Source: Apodemia mormo
Lineage: Eukaryota > Arthropoda > Insecta > Lepidoptera > Riodinidae
Length of the DNA stretch: 64,000 bases
Assembly (NCBI GenBank): GCA_036924255.1
Contig: JAUPFN010000003.1
Location: forward strand, 25,658,665 to 25,722,664
Direction: 5' to 3'
The position numbers and the translations under genes are program-made. Every line of letters begins with the position of its first letter. The first letter of the stretch is position 1. Positions 1 to 64,000 of the stretch are shown here, in pieces. A model generated the notes under the pieces. It was not told the origin of the DNA. It ran no database searches and saw nothing but the letters and a program-made list of their open reading frames with translations.

Positions 1-690
1 ATAAAATAGAGCAACACCATCGACTTTAGTGTCGTTCGATTTGTTATAAAAACTTTGGAGTGGAATGGCTTCCAGTCCCTGATGATAGAGCTGAAAGATG
101 TATCCGAGAACTCTTCGGCTAAACCAGGTTATACCATCAAGTGGGGACTCATTTTTTTTTGGCAAACAATTTTGTGCTGAACGATTTCCAGTATCTGATG
201 ATAGAATCGGAAGGTAGTCATGGGAACTTCTAAAGTAAACAAGATAAACCTGTCGAGTTTGGGATTTTTTGTTATGCTTAAACAAACATCCTCACGATTT
301 CCAGGGTCTTAGAATAGAGCTGATGATAGAGGTCATGAGAACTTTGAAATAAAATGGAGTAAATTTTTTCCAAATTATTTGGATCAGGATGTTTTCCAGA
401 GTCTTATAATTAAGTCTGAAGAAGTCCACGAGAACTTTTAAGCTAATCTATATAAACCCATCAAATATTGGCTTATTCGGTTTATCTTGGCAAACACTTA
501 GGTGCCGGATGTTTTCTAAGATATAATAACGATGGAACTGGAAGGTCGCCATCGGAGATTGGGCTGATATAGTTGGCCTTTATTGCTAGGAGATTTGCAG
601 GGTTTGAATATGGAACTAGAAAGTTGCCATCGATTTCCTGCACTAAACAAAATTCCATCGAGTGTGGTCTCATTTGTTATATTTTTACAT
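1..690. repeat. Degenerate tandem repeat, about 115 bp unit
   Basis: A block of the form 'tttccagtatctgatgatag', then a 'ggaag..gtcatgagaac' segment, then 'ataaaccatcaa', then 'cttggcaaacaa' recurs with starts near 70, 186, 298, 394 and 513, and a weaker copy near 600. Spacing is roughly 96-119 bp with many substitutions. The array runs off the left edge of the window, so its full length is unknown. No coding potential is evident. Confidence 0.6.
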
Positions 691-1784
691 ACACTCTACT
701 AATTTCCAGAAATGTAAACTACTATAAGTGCATTTACATTCGATACACTGCACATCGAGCAGTCGACTTACTCACAAGTACCGTAGAAATTTCGCAGATA
801 CCGGTTGTCGACCCATTGTAATGCGATGTTCTAAAACAAGTTTCTAGAAATGCATTGCTCCATTCAATGTTCCATAACTTATTTGATCCAACAGTACAAT
901 GAAATATTCTTCTAAGACAAAATAACTTCTTTGTAAACATTATTTTGATACTATTTTCCTATACGTACGTATAACTAAATTACACGTGTAATTTAGTTTA
1001 TTTAAAATAGGTGTTAGAAAATTTATACAATAGGTATAATGATACTAGTATAGTTATTGTAATTTTATCGCTTGAATAAATTCTGCCCGAAAAAGTAAAG
1101 GCGATAAATCAAATTTCATTATTTTTCCTAGTTTAACAAATATGTAAACGAAATTATTGACTATATTTTATTCATTGCTAATGTTAATAGCGTTAATAGC
1201 TTTTATTATATGTATATGTAATACGCCCTATATATATTAGGGCATTACAAAAAAAACTTCCGATATTAAAGAAAACGGCTAAATTGATATTAAATTCAAC
1301 TTTGACCTTGAATAAATTTGAATGAGTTCATTCTTCGAAAAATGATATAAAACCTTTTGTGTAGAGCGTTCAATTTTCTACAAAAATATTTGATAAACAT
1401 GGCAGAGCAATTTAGGATTCATTAGTTACAAAATTCAGAAGTGTTATTCTTATGGAAAATCGTAAAGTGCGTTGCGCACAACCTTAATATTAATGGCTCA
1501 CATTTTTAAAGGCCCATTTTTTTGTAGAATATTATATCTACTACAAGAATCCACGAGTCAAAATTCCCAAAAAAATTTTTTTCTGGGTGAGCGGAAGGAA
1601 AAACGTATAAAAAATCATTTTTCAATGTTATTTTAATGGATAAAATTCAAAAATTTCTAGCAGTGTGTTAAAATTTGAATTAAGGGCTCGCAATATGCTC
1701 AAAAATTTTGTTTTTCATTATCAATACATTACAAGATTTTCAACCGGGATTTGAAAAAAAAATGTTGCTCAAAAATGAAGCACC

Positions 1785-1788
<4 letters not shown>
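691..1788. other. AT-rich intergenic DNA, no gene seen
   Basis: No convincing coding region is visible on either strand. A short imperfect hairpin around 'gccctatatatattagggc' lies at 1218-1247. The stretch from there to the (TA)n tract may be an old terminal-repeat element (see findings). A TATA-like 'gatataaaa' at about 1345 has no gene model behind it. Confidence 0.4.

Positions 1789-1876
<88 letters not shown>
1789..1876. repeat. (TA)n microsatellite
   Basis: An uninterrupted TA dinucleotide run of about 88 bp. It directly abuts 'gaagcaccctaa' on its left. Confidence 0.97.
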
Positions 1877-1878
<2 letters not shown>

Positions 1879-2135
1879 GTGGTAGAGACTTAACTTATTG
1901 ACATTGTTAACTGCTATATGCTAAGCATAAAATACTATACTTACTTGAAATAAACCGTACCAAATCATACATTCTGTTGAAAGGTTATTGAATATTGAAC
2001 AGGAAGTGTTGACAAATGTAATATGGTCAATAAGTATTTCCTTAGTTTAAGAAGTCAGTGTAGGTGCAGTGAGGGATTTTCGCAAGGCTTCTCAGTCCCC
2101 ACCATCAGGTTGCGTAGGCGCTTCACAGAACACTC
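1877..2135 (+). promoter_or_regulatory. Putative upstream promoter region of the TEP-like gene
   Basis: This region lies just 5' of the proposed 5'-UTR exon and turns noticeably more GC-rich from about 2080 to 2180. An arthropod-type initiator match (TCAGTT, 2134-2139) sits at its end and another (TCAGTG) near 2055. No TATA box is placed correctly for either. Assignment is by position only. Confidence 0.25.
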
Positions 2136-2308
2136 AGTTTACCGCGACATTGTATTTCGCGACCACGCGCTGCGCTTAACTAAAGACTAAGAAGAAAAAC
2201 CGTGTGCATTAATAGAAACGATCTGTGATATAGTGTTAAGTTACATTTATTTATTAAATGAGGTTAAATCAAGTGAATTAATTTGGACATACACATATAA
2301 TAAATCAG
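2136..2308 (+). other. Probable 5'-UTR exon of the TEP-like gene
   Basis: The coding start exon at 8106 is preceded by a splice acceptor (ttataatttcag, ending 8102), so a non-coding exon must lie upstream. The best donor upstream is 'aatcag|gtaaga' at 2308/2309. It follows a GC-richer stretch beginning with an initiator-like TCAGTT. The exon contains no long open frame. A different upstream exon cannot be ruled out, and the start position is a guess. Confidence 0.35.
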
Positions 2309-3214
2309 GTAAGAATTTGCGTATTTTACTATTTAAATATAAATAGTCATTTATCATCACAAAGTATACGGCGTGGTGTATTAAAATATGGTATTCAGTT
2401 TGTAAATCTTTAGTAGACTCTGATGCTGCTAGCTTCTTTTGTACTATACAGATAGAAGTTATGTATGGTAGCGATTTGAAGAAAATTATGGACCTATTAC
2501 TGTAAATAATATTATATTTTTGTGAATTGGAACATAAGTATTGCCCAAAAATATCGAATTTGAGAAGAATAAACCGTTACAAATTTTGTTATCCTTTTAA
2601 AAGTCATGTAGGTAGATTTATTTTGCCATATTAGGCAGAAAGGCTGCATCGCTGACGCAAATATATTATGTGTAATGTTTATATTGTGAGTCAGAGACGC
2701 CTGTGGCACAAGGACGCAGAGCTCAATATGTATAGATCATAATACAAATCCAATGAAATATGTATAGATCATAATACAAATCCAATATTCAATGAAATCG
2801 CGTCGCTGATCTACGGCATACTTGAATGAAAAACGTTTTTGCTGGGGCGAACTATTTTACTTTAATGTAACTTATATAGGCAATCTTAAAACCTTCAATA
2901 ATAATATTTCTTTCTTCAAAAATTACTAACAGAGTTACATCAGACAATTTAATAACTTTGATATGTTTTCCCTTCTATTATATTATACAGTTCTTACTTT
3001 TCCATGATTACGTTCACCATAGCGTATTTGACTCCATTCAACATTTTATATTTATAAGTATGAGCTATATTAGTATTTACTTTATGTAGTATTTAATTAC
3101 TTGTTTAATTTTAATTAACATAACATATTATAGGATAATAATATACAATTTACTTTCTAAAAACGTTAAAAATCAGTCGAAATAAGAACATTTTTCCCAA
3201 TATTCTAATTAAGC
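2309..3214. other. 5' intron, AT-rich, nothing recognised
   Basis: No coding signal is visible. A short direct duplication of a segment containing 'atgtatagatcataatacaa' occurs at about 2727-2755 and 2757-2785. Confidence 0.4.
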
Positions 3215-3498
3215 TGTATTCAGACGACATAGTGACTAGATGGTAGAGTTCTACTAGGTGGTAGAGTTTTGCATTGTCTCACCCGGGTCTGATACCACTG
3301 CCTTATCTATTCCTGCCGCAATAGCGTTAGTGCTTGTCGCTGTCGTATTCCGGTAAGGTAGCCAGTAAACTTATGCATGTGGCATTAGATCTCGCCACGA
3401 GATAGCAACACACCATTTAGATCTTTGGTGTCTATAGGCGATGGTTGACTCTTTCCATCAGGAGACCCGTCTGCTTGTTTGCTATTTTATGATGTAAA
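3215..3498 (+). repeat. Family C element, 5'-truncated copy
   Basis: Matches the complete copies at 43810 and 52483 from the 'ggtggtagagttctgc' segment through 'caatagcgtcagtgcttgtc' and 'aacttatgcatgtggcatta' to the 3' end 'gctattttatgatgtaaaaa'. A partial duplication of the 'aggtggtagagtt' segment occurs at its 5' side. Confidence 0.8.
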
Positions 3499-4135
3499 AA
3501 ACGTACAGACATAGTTTTAAGTAGGTACAAAATGATTTTTTCAAACAATGTATTTTCATTATTGCATTTTCCATCAACTATCAAATGGCTCATTTACTAT
3601 CAAATGGCATTTCTATGGTGAGCCACTTTTTCATAATTTCTAGAGTCCCGTACATCAATCGGAATAACGAAACCCATATACTCATATACCCATCTGTGTG
3701 CGTCCGTCTGTGGCAGGCAAATGCAACGTAAATAAATTAATTCAAAAATGGGTCCGATAGGATCCGGATGGATAGATTAGATTTTTTTTAATTTTGCACA
3801 CTTTATCGTGTTAAATATCAAATGAAAGAGCTCATTGTAAGAACTCAAATCGGTTTTTTAAATAAGCAAAAATGGATAATACCTCCACCCCTTACAACTA
3901 ATTTCGGAAACCACTTGGTCAAATAAATAAAATATTTTTTACCTAAAAATCACATGAAATTTCAAGAAGTCTGTAGTATATAAAATATAATATAACGATC
4001 TTAGATAATTATGATGGAATACCCTACATGCGAACTTAACTCACCCTTAAACTTTTTTGCGGTAAGAACAAAGTTTTTTTAATAAAGAAAAATAATTTAG
4101 TAAAGTAAGGGATCTGCTTCAATTATTTTTTATAG
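3499..4135. other. Intronic sequence, no gene recognised
   Basis: AT-rich. Fragments such as 'catctgtgtgcgtccgtctg' and 'gatccggatgg' suggest an old non-LTR tail, but I could not align it to a better copy in this window. Confidence 0.3.
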
Positions 4136-4140
4136 CAGCC

Positions 4141-4290
4141 CTTAATGAATGAATGAATGATAACTCTTTATTGTGCACATAATTACAGTAAAAATACGTG
4201 CTTAGTACAAATACTTTAAAGGCAATTTAAAGAAAGTGCACAAAGGCGGTCTTATCGCCTAAGAGCGATCTCTACCAGACAACCTTTGTT
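4141..4290 (-). mobile_element. LINE 3'-end fragment (inferred)
   Basis: A (TGAA)n-like start is followed by 'ctctttattgtgcacataa' and 'aggcggtcttatcgcctaag', then 'gatctctaccagacaacc'. This arrangement resembles the 3' terminus of lepidopteran CR1/jockey-type LINEs read on the minus strand. No coding part remains. The family assignment is from memory and tentative. Confidence 0.45.
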
Positions 4291-4419
4291 GATAAGAACA
4301 ACATTTTAAGGTAGAGCCCTTATACGCTGGATGATACCAATTGTTAATTTTGCTTATAACTTGTATGGCCATGACCGGCCATATTCGTAGTAATATGGCC
4401 GGTTTGATAATATCACTGT

Positions 4420-4710
4420 AGATATTTATTTATTGTTTAATAAATAAATATTTACGGGACAAACTACACTTACTGATCTAAGCCCAAAATAAGCAAATTA
4501 TTTGCTTGTGTTATGGGTGCTAGTCAACGACACTAATACATAGAAATAAATATATATATAAATACAAGAATATATTTAATAAACACCCAAACCCGGAAAT
4601 ACAAACATTGATGCTTATCACACAAATCCTTGTCCCCATCGGGGATCGAACTCGAACCCTGGCGATCGCGTAGTCAGGGTCGCTAACCACTCGACCAACG
4701 GGTCGGTCAG
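4420..4710 (-). mobile_element. SINE-A copy (tRNA-derived SINE)
   Basis: On the minus strand the head reads 'ccgttggtcgagtggttagc' (A-box-like) followed by a B-box-like 'ggttcgagttcgatcc' segment. A body with 'gcaaataatttgcttattt' and a T/A-rich tail near 'aaataaatatttacggg' follow. Five full or nearly full copies occur in the window, all with the tRNA-like head at the right. Confidence 0.85.
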
Positions 4711-4740
4711 CTACTGATCTACTGATCTGACGATTCTGAC

Positions 4741-5158
4741 TACCCGTGTTGGTTCGAGCCTACTTTGAAGAATAGACCATCTACTATTCTGCTAGGCAGT
4801 CCGTAAAAGGCGACCGATTGGCTGTACGTGTCGCTACCATCGTGACTATTACGTGGTAGAGTTTTGCAACTTCTCGCCCGGGTACCACCAGCAGTTAGTA
4901 TCACCGCCTTGCCGCCATAGCGTCCATGCTTTTTACTGTCGTGTTTCAGTTTGGAGGTAGCCAGTAAACTTATGCATGTGGTATTGCTGCTACCCGGATA
5001 GCAACGTTTTACCCGGATAGCCCGGATAGTCCGGATAGCCCGGATAGCCCGGATAGTCCGGATACCACTCGGATAGCAACCATTAACATCGTTGGTGTCT
5101 ATCATTGGCGATGATTTGTCTCTTTCCAGGAGAGCAACCATCGGTTTGTGTGTTATGT
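4741..5158 (+). repeat. Family C copy carrying an internal minisatellite
   Basis: The 5' end 'gtgttggttcgagcc..ctttgaagaatagacc', the body and the 3' 'gtgtgttatgttataa' end are those of family C. In the place of the normal single 'gatagcaacgca' segment there is an expansion of a 9-mer, 'cccggatag/tccggatag', at about 4994-5072. Confidence 0.8.
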
Positions 5159-5459
5159 TATAATTTTAAAAAGAACTGCATGAGCAATATGGAATATATA
5201 CATCTCTGATTTATCCATGACATCATTTTTATTTCGAAGACTTGATCGTGACAAATGTTATGAGTTATGACCAAATTCTAATTTGTATTTATACTGAATA
5301 TATTGATTTTATACGTAGTAGGTAGCAAAAATTGCTATGATTGTATAGTTTTAAAAGCCTTATGAAGAGAAAACTTTGTACTCCTTTTTAAGACGATACG
5401 AACGGTGGAGTATGAATATTGGCACAGATAAAGTTTACATTGCGGAGTAGTACAGAAAC

Positions 5460-5776
5460 CTAATATCTATACATATAATAAAATCGTAGGAAAGTCCAAA
5501 CTGTACGTTAAATATTTTTTAAAGGAATACTTGGGGCGTGATTTACAATTGATATCGAAGCCAAAAATATAGTTTTTAGAATTTTTGTCTGTTTGCATGT
5601 ATGTTCGGGGTAAACTCAAAAAGTGCTGCATGGATTTACGTCAAAATTTGCATGAATATTACTACTAACTGGTTGGGTCAACATATAAGCTACATATTAT
5701 CACGCTATCACCTACCGGGGAGGAGCTGTGCGGAGTAAACGAAGTCCACGCGGACGAAGTCGCGGGCAACAGCTAG
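5460..5776 (-). mobile_element. LINE tail family D, with interior sequence
   Basis: The minus-strand head 'ctagctgttgcccgcgactt' lies at 5760-5776. The left part matches, in inverse orientation, the segment at 25388-25615 ('gatatcgattg', 'cacgccccaagtattc'). Family D tails recur about seven times in the window. They are typical of non-autonomous or 5'-truncated RTE-type LINE ends in Lepidoptera. Confidence 0.65.
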
Positions 5777-5863
5777 TTAAATTAATAAAAATAAACATTC
5801 ACACACTACTTTCATGTGACATACATGATATTATACACACGTGTTATGTCTGTTACATGTTAA

Positions 5864-5916
5864 GTCTGTTGTCAAATTTAAAAGAGATAAAATCTCTTTT
5901 TTAATTGACAACAGAC
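5864..5916. repeat. 24-bp inverted repeat (hairpin)
   Basis: Arms 5864-5887 and 5893-5916 begin 'gtctgttgtcaa' and end 'ttgacaacagac'. They pair at 22 of 24 positions around a 5-nt loop. Confidence 0.85.
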
Positions 5917-5929
5917 TGATTCGATTTTG

Positions 5930-7125
5930 TTGTTTAGTGTATGGTCGAAAGTCGGCTACAGGCGATCGTTTTCGCTAATAAATACAAATCTGTGCGTCAC
6001 CCATACAATGAACCGCTTATGCACAGGTTGCTGCACACAAGAGAGAACTTTCAGCTAGTACGACCTAGGCCGACTCAATCAATTAGGTATACCTACTTGT
6101 TATTAATTTAAGTACTTAGTTATTAATTTTGATAATAGTTATTAATATTTATTATTTTTTGTTTTTTTTCTGTTCTTTTTCGTCGGTTCAATATATTTTA
6201 AAAGTTATTTTTAAATTTTTATGATTATAGTCTACTAATTGCTACATACTTAATAAACTTTTTTACTAACCTTAATAACTGAGTTTTTAAGTTTATATAA
6301 TGCGTACAGTATTTTGAGTTGGCGCCAAACAATCATTGAACAATAATCATTTAATTACCTTAACTTGTTCATCCCCTATTTTTCTAGCCTTAGAGGTATT
6401 TTTCATTTAAATGGGAGAGACTTAGAGGTCTAAACATAACTCAACATTAAAATCACTGAGTGAACAATCAATCATTTCCTGTTTTCGTACCCTTTTTTGT
6501 TTTTGTTGTTTTTTTTTTCAAATATATAAGTATATAAAATCACCCTCAAGGTATATCCTATCTAATAAAAGAATTATCAGACTACTCTGTAAAAAGTTTT
6601 GCGTGTTCATAATTTAAAATCAGTGGGTGGATATTCAATTATAGCTACGTTTCTAACGCTTTTGGTTTGATTTCTTTTTTCAAAAGTTACATAAAACCGC
6701 CTTTAGGTTACACCCTATTTTCATCAGTTTTTCGTTTTTTGTCGGTTAAAAATAAGCTTTGTTACTGATATAAGGATTTATATGTTAATTTTTTTTTATT
6801 AGATTTACTTGGAGACTTACTTGCCTTTTTTAGTATTTTATAGTCAACTACAAACCCTTACAGTTTCGCCCGTCCTTCCGTTCGTCCGCAGCCCACCGCG
6901 AAGATTATTCGTACTAGAAAGCTGTAATTTGTTTCGAACTTCGAATATACAATAAAAAGTGGTAGAATAAAATTTTTAAAAATATTTTTTTTACCTTCTC
7001 TACACGTAAGTGTAGGGTATTGTTGTATAAGTTATCAAAACATATTGTTTGTGAAAATAATTTTTTAGTTAACGAATCCATTTGTTAAAATTGTGAAAGC
7101 TTTGAAGTACTACTTTTTGTTAGGC
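5930..7125. other. AT-rich 5'-intron sequence, no gene
   Basis: Long T-rich stretches with scattered stops in all frames. Nothing recognisable as a gene or a good repeat copy was found. Confidence 0.4.
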
Positions 7126-7129
7126 AAGT

Positions 7130-7325
7130 GTCTAGTCTGCAAGTCCCCACCCCCTTATCAGCTAAACGATTGGTTTTGGATTTGTTGTGAAAATTTTCAC
7201 GTTAATATTACTAATGATGAATTTAAAAGGATAACTATCGCGGCTAAATAGACTTTAAAAGTTGCGAGTAATAGTCGACCAATTTATAATATATACTTTT
7301 TACAAGCTGTGTACCTATAGTGCAA
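7130..7325. repeat. Dispersed repeat G, copy 1
   Basis: The segment 'cagctaaacgattg ... gaatttaaaaggataac ... taatagtcgacca ... atatacttttta' is shared in diverged form with 8975-9165 and 26505-26625. All three have the same orientation. The family is not recognised. Confidence 0.5.
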
Positions 7326-7489
7326 ATATAGCCGTCTTTAATGTTAATGTCTAAGTTACATTTTCATCGTTTGAAACAACAAAAAGTCCTCTTCTTATTC
7401 CGAATTATTGTGGTGGTCAACTTACGCCCCTACATTACTCATGCCCTGAGTTCCGACACGCACTTGGCCGGTCATTTATTTCATAGAAT

Positions 7490-7700
7490 TGCAAACAAGC
7501 GGATGGTGGTAGAGATTACCATCGCCAATAATGTTAACATGTGTTGCTACTTGCTATCCGTGTTGGATTTCAGTTCTATTTAACACTCCAAACCGTTAAA
7601 AGACAGCGAAAACCGCCGACGCTATTGTGATATCACAAGGCAATAGTAGGCAATAATAAGGCAAGGTAATATCAAAGGCGGTAGAGAACTAAAGACGGTG
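7490..7700 (-). repeat. Degenerate family C relic
   Basis: Fragments 'gcaaacaagcggatggtgg', 'accatcgcc', 'gttgctacttgctatccgtg' and 'gctattgtg' follow the minus-strand order of family C, with deletions and local duplication ('aggcaataata'). Confidence 0.5.
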
Positions 7701-7714
7701 TAAAACTATCCGGC

Positions 7715-7835
7715 CCGTATCCCCGAACAGGTAGGGCAGAGGTACAACCATTGCACCCACGGTTAGCCGAAAATAATTAATCCCATAGCGATGTGTGATA
7801 GGTGGTAAGTCTATCACCAACCAGGCTTAAGTTTG
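7715..7835 (-). mobile_element. SINE-B fragment
   Basis: Matches the body of the complete SINE-B copy at 41815-42064 ('ggcagaggtacaac', 'tgcacccacgattagc', 'gtgataggtggcaag'). The tRNA-like head is missing. Confidence 0.65.
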
Positions 7836-7955
7836 CTGCTTGCTTCAATTAATTTGTTAAATTATCGTAATCTTTAATCTAATAACTGGAAACGAGTAAT
7901 TCTTGTATAAATAAATAAAAGAATACAATCGGAATCTCGCAGGTGATTTCGGGGA

Positions 7956-7987
7956 GGGAGGGGGGAGGGCCCCCCCTCCCCCCTCCC
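7956..7987. repeat. G-run/C-run palindrome near the start codon
   Basis: A perfect inverted repeat with 14-bp arms: G3-A-G6-A-G3 at 7956-7969 and C3-T-C6-T-C3 at 7974-7987, with a CCCC loop. The G-run arm and flanking GGGG could also form a G-quadruplex. It lies about 120 bp upstream of the initiator ATG, in the intron just before coding exon 1. Confidence 0.85.
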
Positions 7988-8105
7988 TTCGGGGGCGATT
8001 TCATTTTTAGAAAACCTCGTTTTACAAAAAAAAAATAACGAGCTAAGCTCGGTCATCCAGGTACTAATGATAAAGTCACTAATATTTTTGTTATAATTTC
8101 AGAAA

Positions 8106-63211
<55,106 letters not shown>

Positions 63212-63565
63212 AGCTGAAGAAATAATTTGCATTAAGTATAATATATTCTTTAAATTTTAAACTTTGATTAAAAACGTTTTTTGTCGTTAATCGTTAAGAA
63301 TACTTTAATACTAAATTCTTTGAATTTATTGAAAATACAATTTTGCCATTAAACAATTTTAATAAGTATTCTTATTGATATCTTTTTTAATTAATTTATT
63401 TCGCACTGAGATAACATAACCGGAATTATTTTAGCGTTAGATATTCAGAGATTTATTCATCCGACAGTGGTTCACCAAATCAAGTCAAATTCATATTAAT
63501 ACAGCAGCAACAAACTCAAGAGATTCTGCTATAGGAAATCCTCAATAAAAGTCTACTTTACCTGG
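63212..63565 (+). other. 3'-UTR
   Basis: AT-rich sequence from the stop codon to just past the AATAAA. A weaker ATTAAA (63348) could be used instead, so the exact end is unknown. Confidence 0.5.
63544..63549 (+). terminator. Poly(A) signal AATAAA
   Basis: First canonical hexamer after the stop codon, 333 nt downstream. Confidence 0.5.
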
Positions 63566-63569
63566 AAAA

Positions 63570-64000
63570 AAACAGGTGCCTCTGGGTTTAAGTTGGATTA
63601 ATTAATTACTAGTCCAGTGAGGTAGTCAACTGACGAGGTGAGATTTAGCCGTCGACGACCGCTATTAGTTAAAAGAAATATAAAGAAGCTAATTCTGAAA
63701 CCTAGAAATGACAATTTCCTTTTTAACGAACAACGCAATCTCAATGCTTTGCCTTTATTTGAATTAACCATATTTCAAACTTCGTATGACACAAAAAGGA
63801 AATAAAATAACAGTATTATATTTATTTATGAAACTTTAATATATTATTTTAAAATTATTAATGTTGGAATAATTCATTTATAATATTAACCTTAGATATA
63901 GAAGAGGTAGAGTTCTATGTCCTCTCGGCCTAGGGCACGGCCCTAGGGTCAAAGGGCACCTATTCCCAATTTACAAAAATATCTAGGATCATAAAATAAT
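63570..64000. other. Downstream intergenic sequence
   Basis: No coding region recognised up to the window edge. Confidence 0.4.

Noticed and set aside
1400..1430. Short ATG frame after a TATA-like 'gatataaaa'
   Set aside because: Only eight codons before a stop; no gene model.
4740..5141. Minus-strand open frame with Arg-Thr-Ile-Arg-Ala-Ile repeats
   Set aside because: Family C element plus its 9-bp minisatellite; no coding evidence.

Overview
The window is AT-rich, intron-heavy animal DNA, most likely from a butterfly or moth. The grounds are inference: repeated tRNA-headed SINEs, many short LINE tails beginning 'ctagctgtgcccgcgac' and 'ctagctgcagcgtgcag', a jockey-like LINE, mariner and DDE transposase relics, and pure (TA)n tracts, a mix typical of lepidopteran introns. 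There is no sign of operons, prokaryotic signals, CRISPR or an integrated virus.

One host gene fills the window. I could trace it on the + strand as 25 coding exons from 8106 to 63211, with a probable 5'-UTR exon near 2136-2308 and a poly(A) signal at 63544. All exon phases agree. The spliced CDS is 4,326 nt and encodes 1,441 residues, the usual size for the thioester-containing protein (TEP) / CD109 / alpha-2-macroglobulin family. In order it has a signal peptide, macroglobulin domains (exons 2-11), a bait-like or LNK segment (exons 12-13), the post-bait MG domain (exons 14-15), the CUB/TED alpha-helical domain (exons 16-21), the receptor-binding domain (exons 22-25), then a four-cysteine cluster, a Pro/Ala stalk and a hydrophobic C-terminal tail that suggests a GPI anchor. 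The thioester GCGEQ motif is absent: the aligned place in exon 16 reads PPRAAVDP. The TED motif near TQDT is also eroded at the exon 20/21 junction. The product looks like a membrane-anchored TEP that cannot form a thioester.

The introns hold the rest. 1-2135: degenerate tandem repeat, a (TA)n tract and the upstream region. 2309-8105 (5' intron): SINEs, LINE tails, and a G-rich hairpin 120 bp before the start codon. 8165-18104: SINE-A copies, a family C element nested in another family C copy, and a ~75 bp tandem array. 18242-26942: inverted repeats, two near-identical LINE tails, (TA)n. 27271-34746: a ~1 kb inverted-repeat element holding a perfect 49-bp palindrome, and a 1,284 bp mariner that split a LINE tail. 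37668-40635: an intron-containing DDE transposase relic on the minus strand. 46312-49307: a 36 bp minisatellite, a jockey-like LINE and two (TA)n arrays. 57023-57440 and 59462-61121: minisatellites made from the exon ends just before them.

Two properties stand out. The gene is a compositional mosaic in which very GC-rich Ala/Arg-rich exons alternate with ordinary AT-rich ones. Three of its introns begin with a tandem array, and two of these clearly copied the preceding exon end together with its 5' splice site. The unclassified ~360 bp 'family C' element, present in about twenty copies, is the commonest interspersed repeat here.
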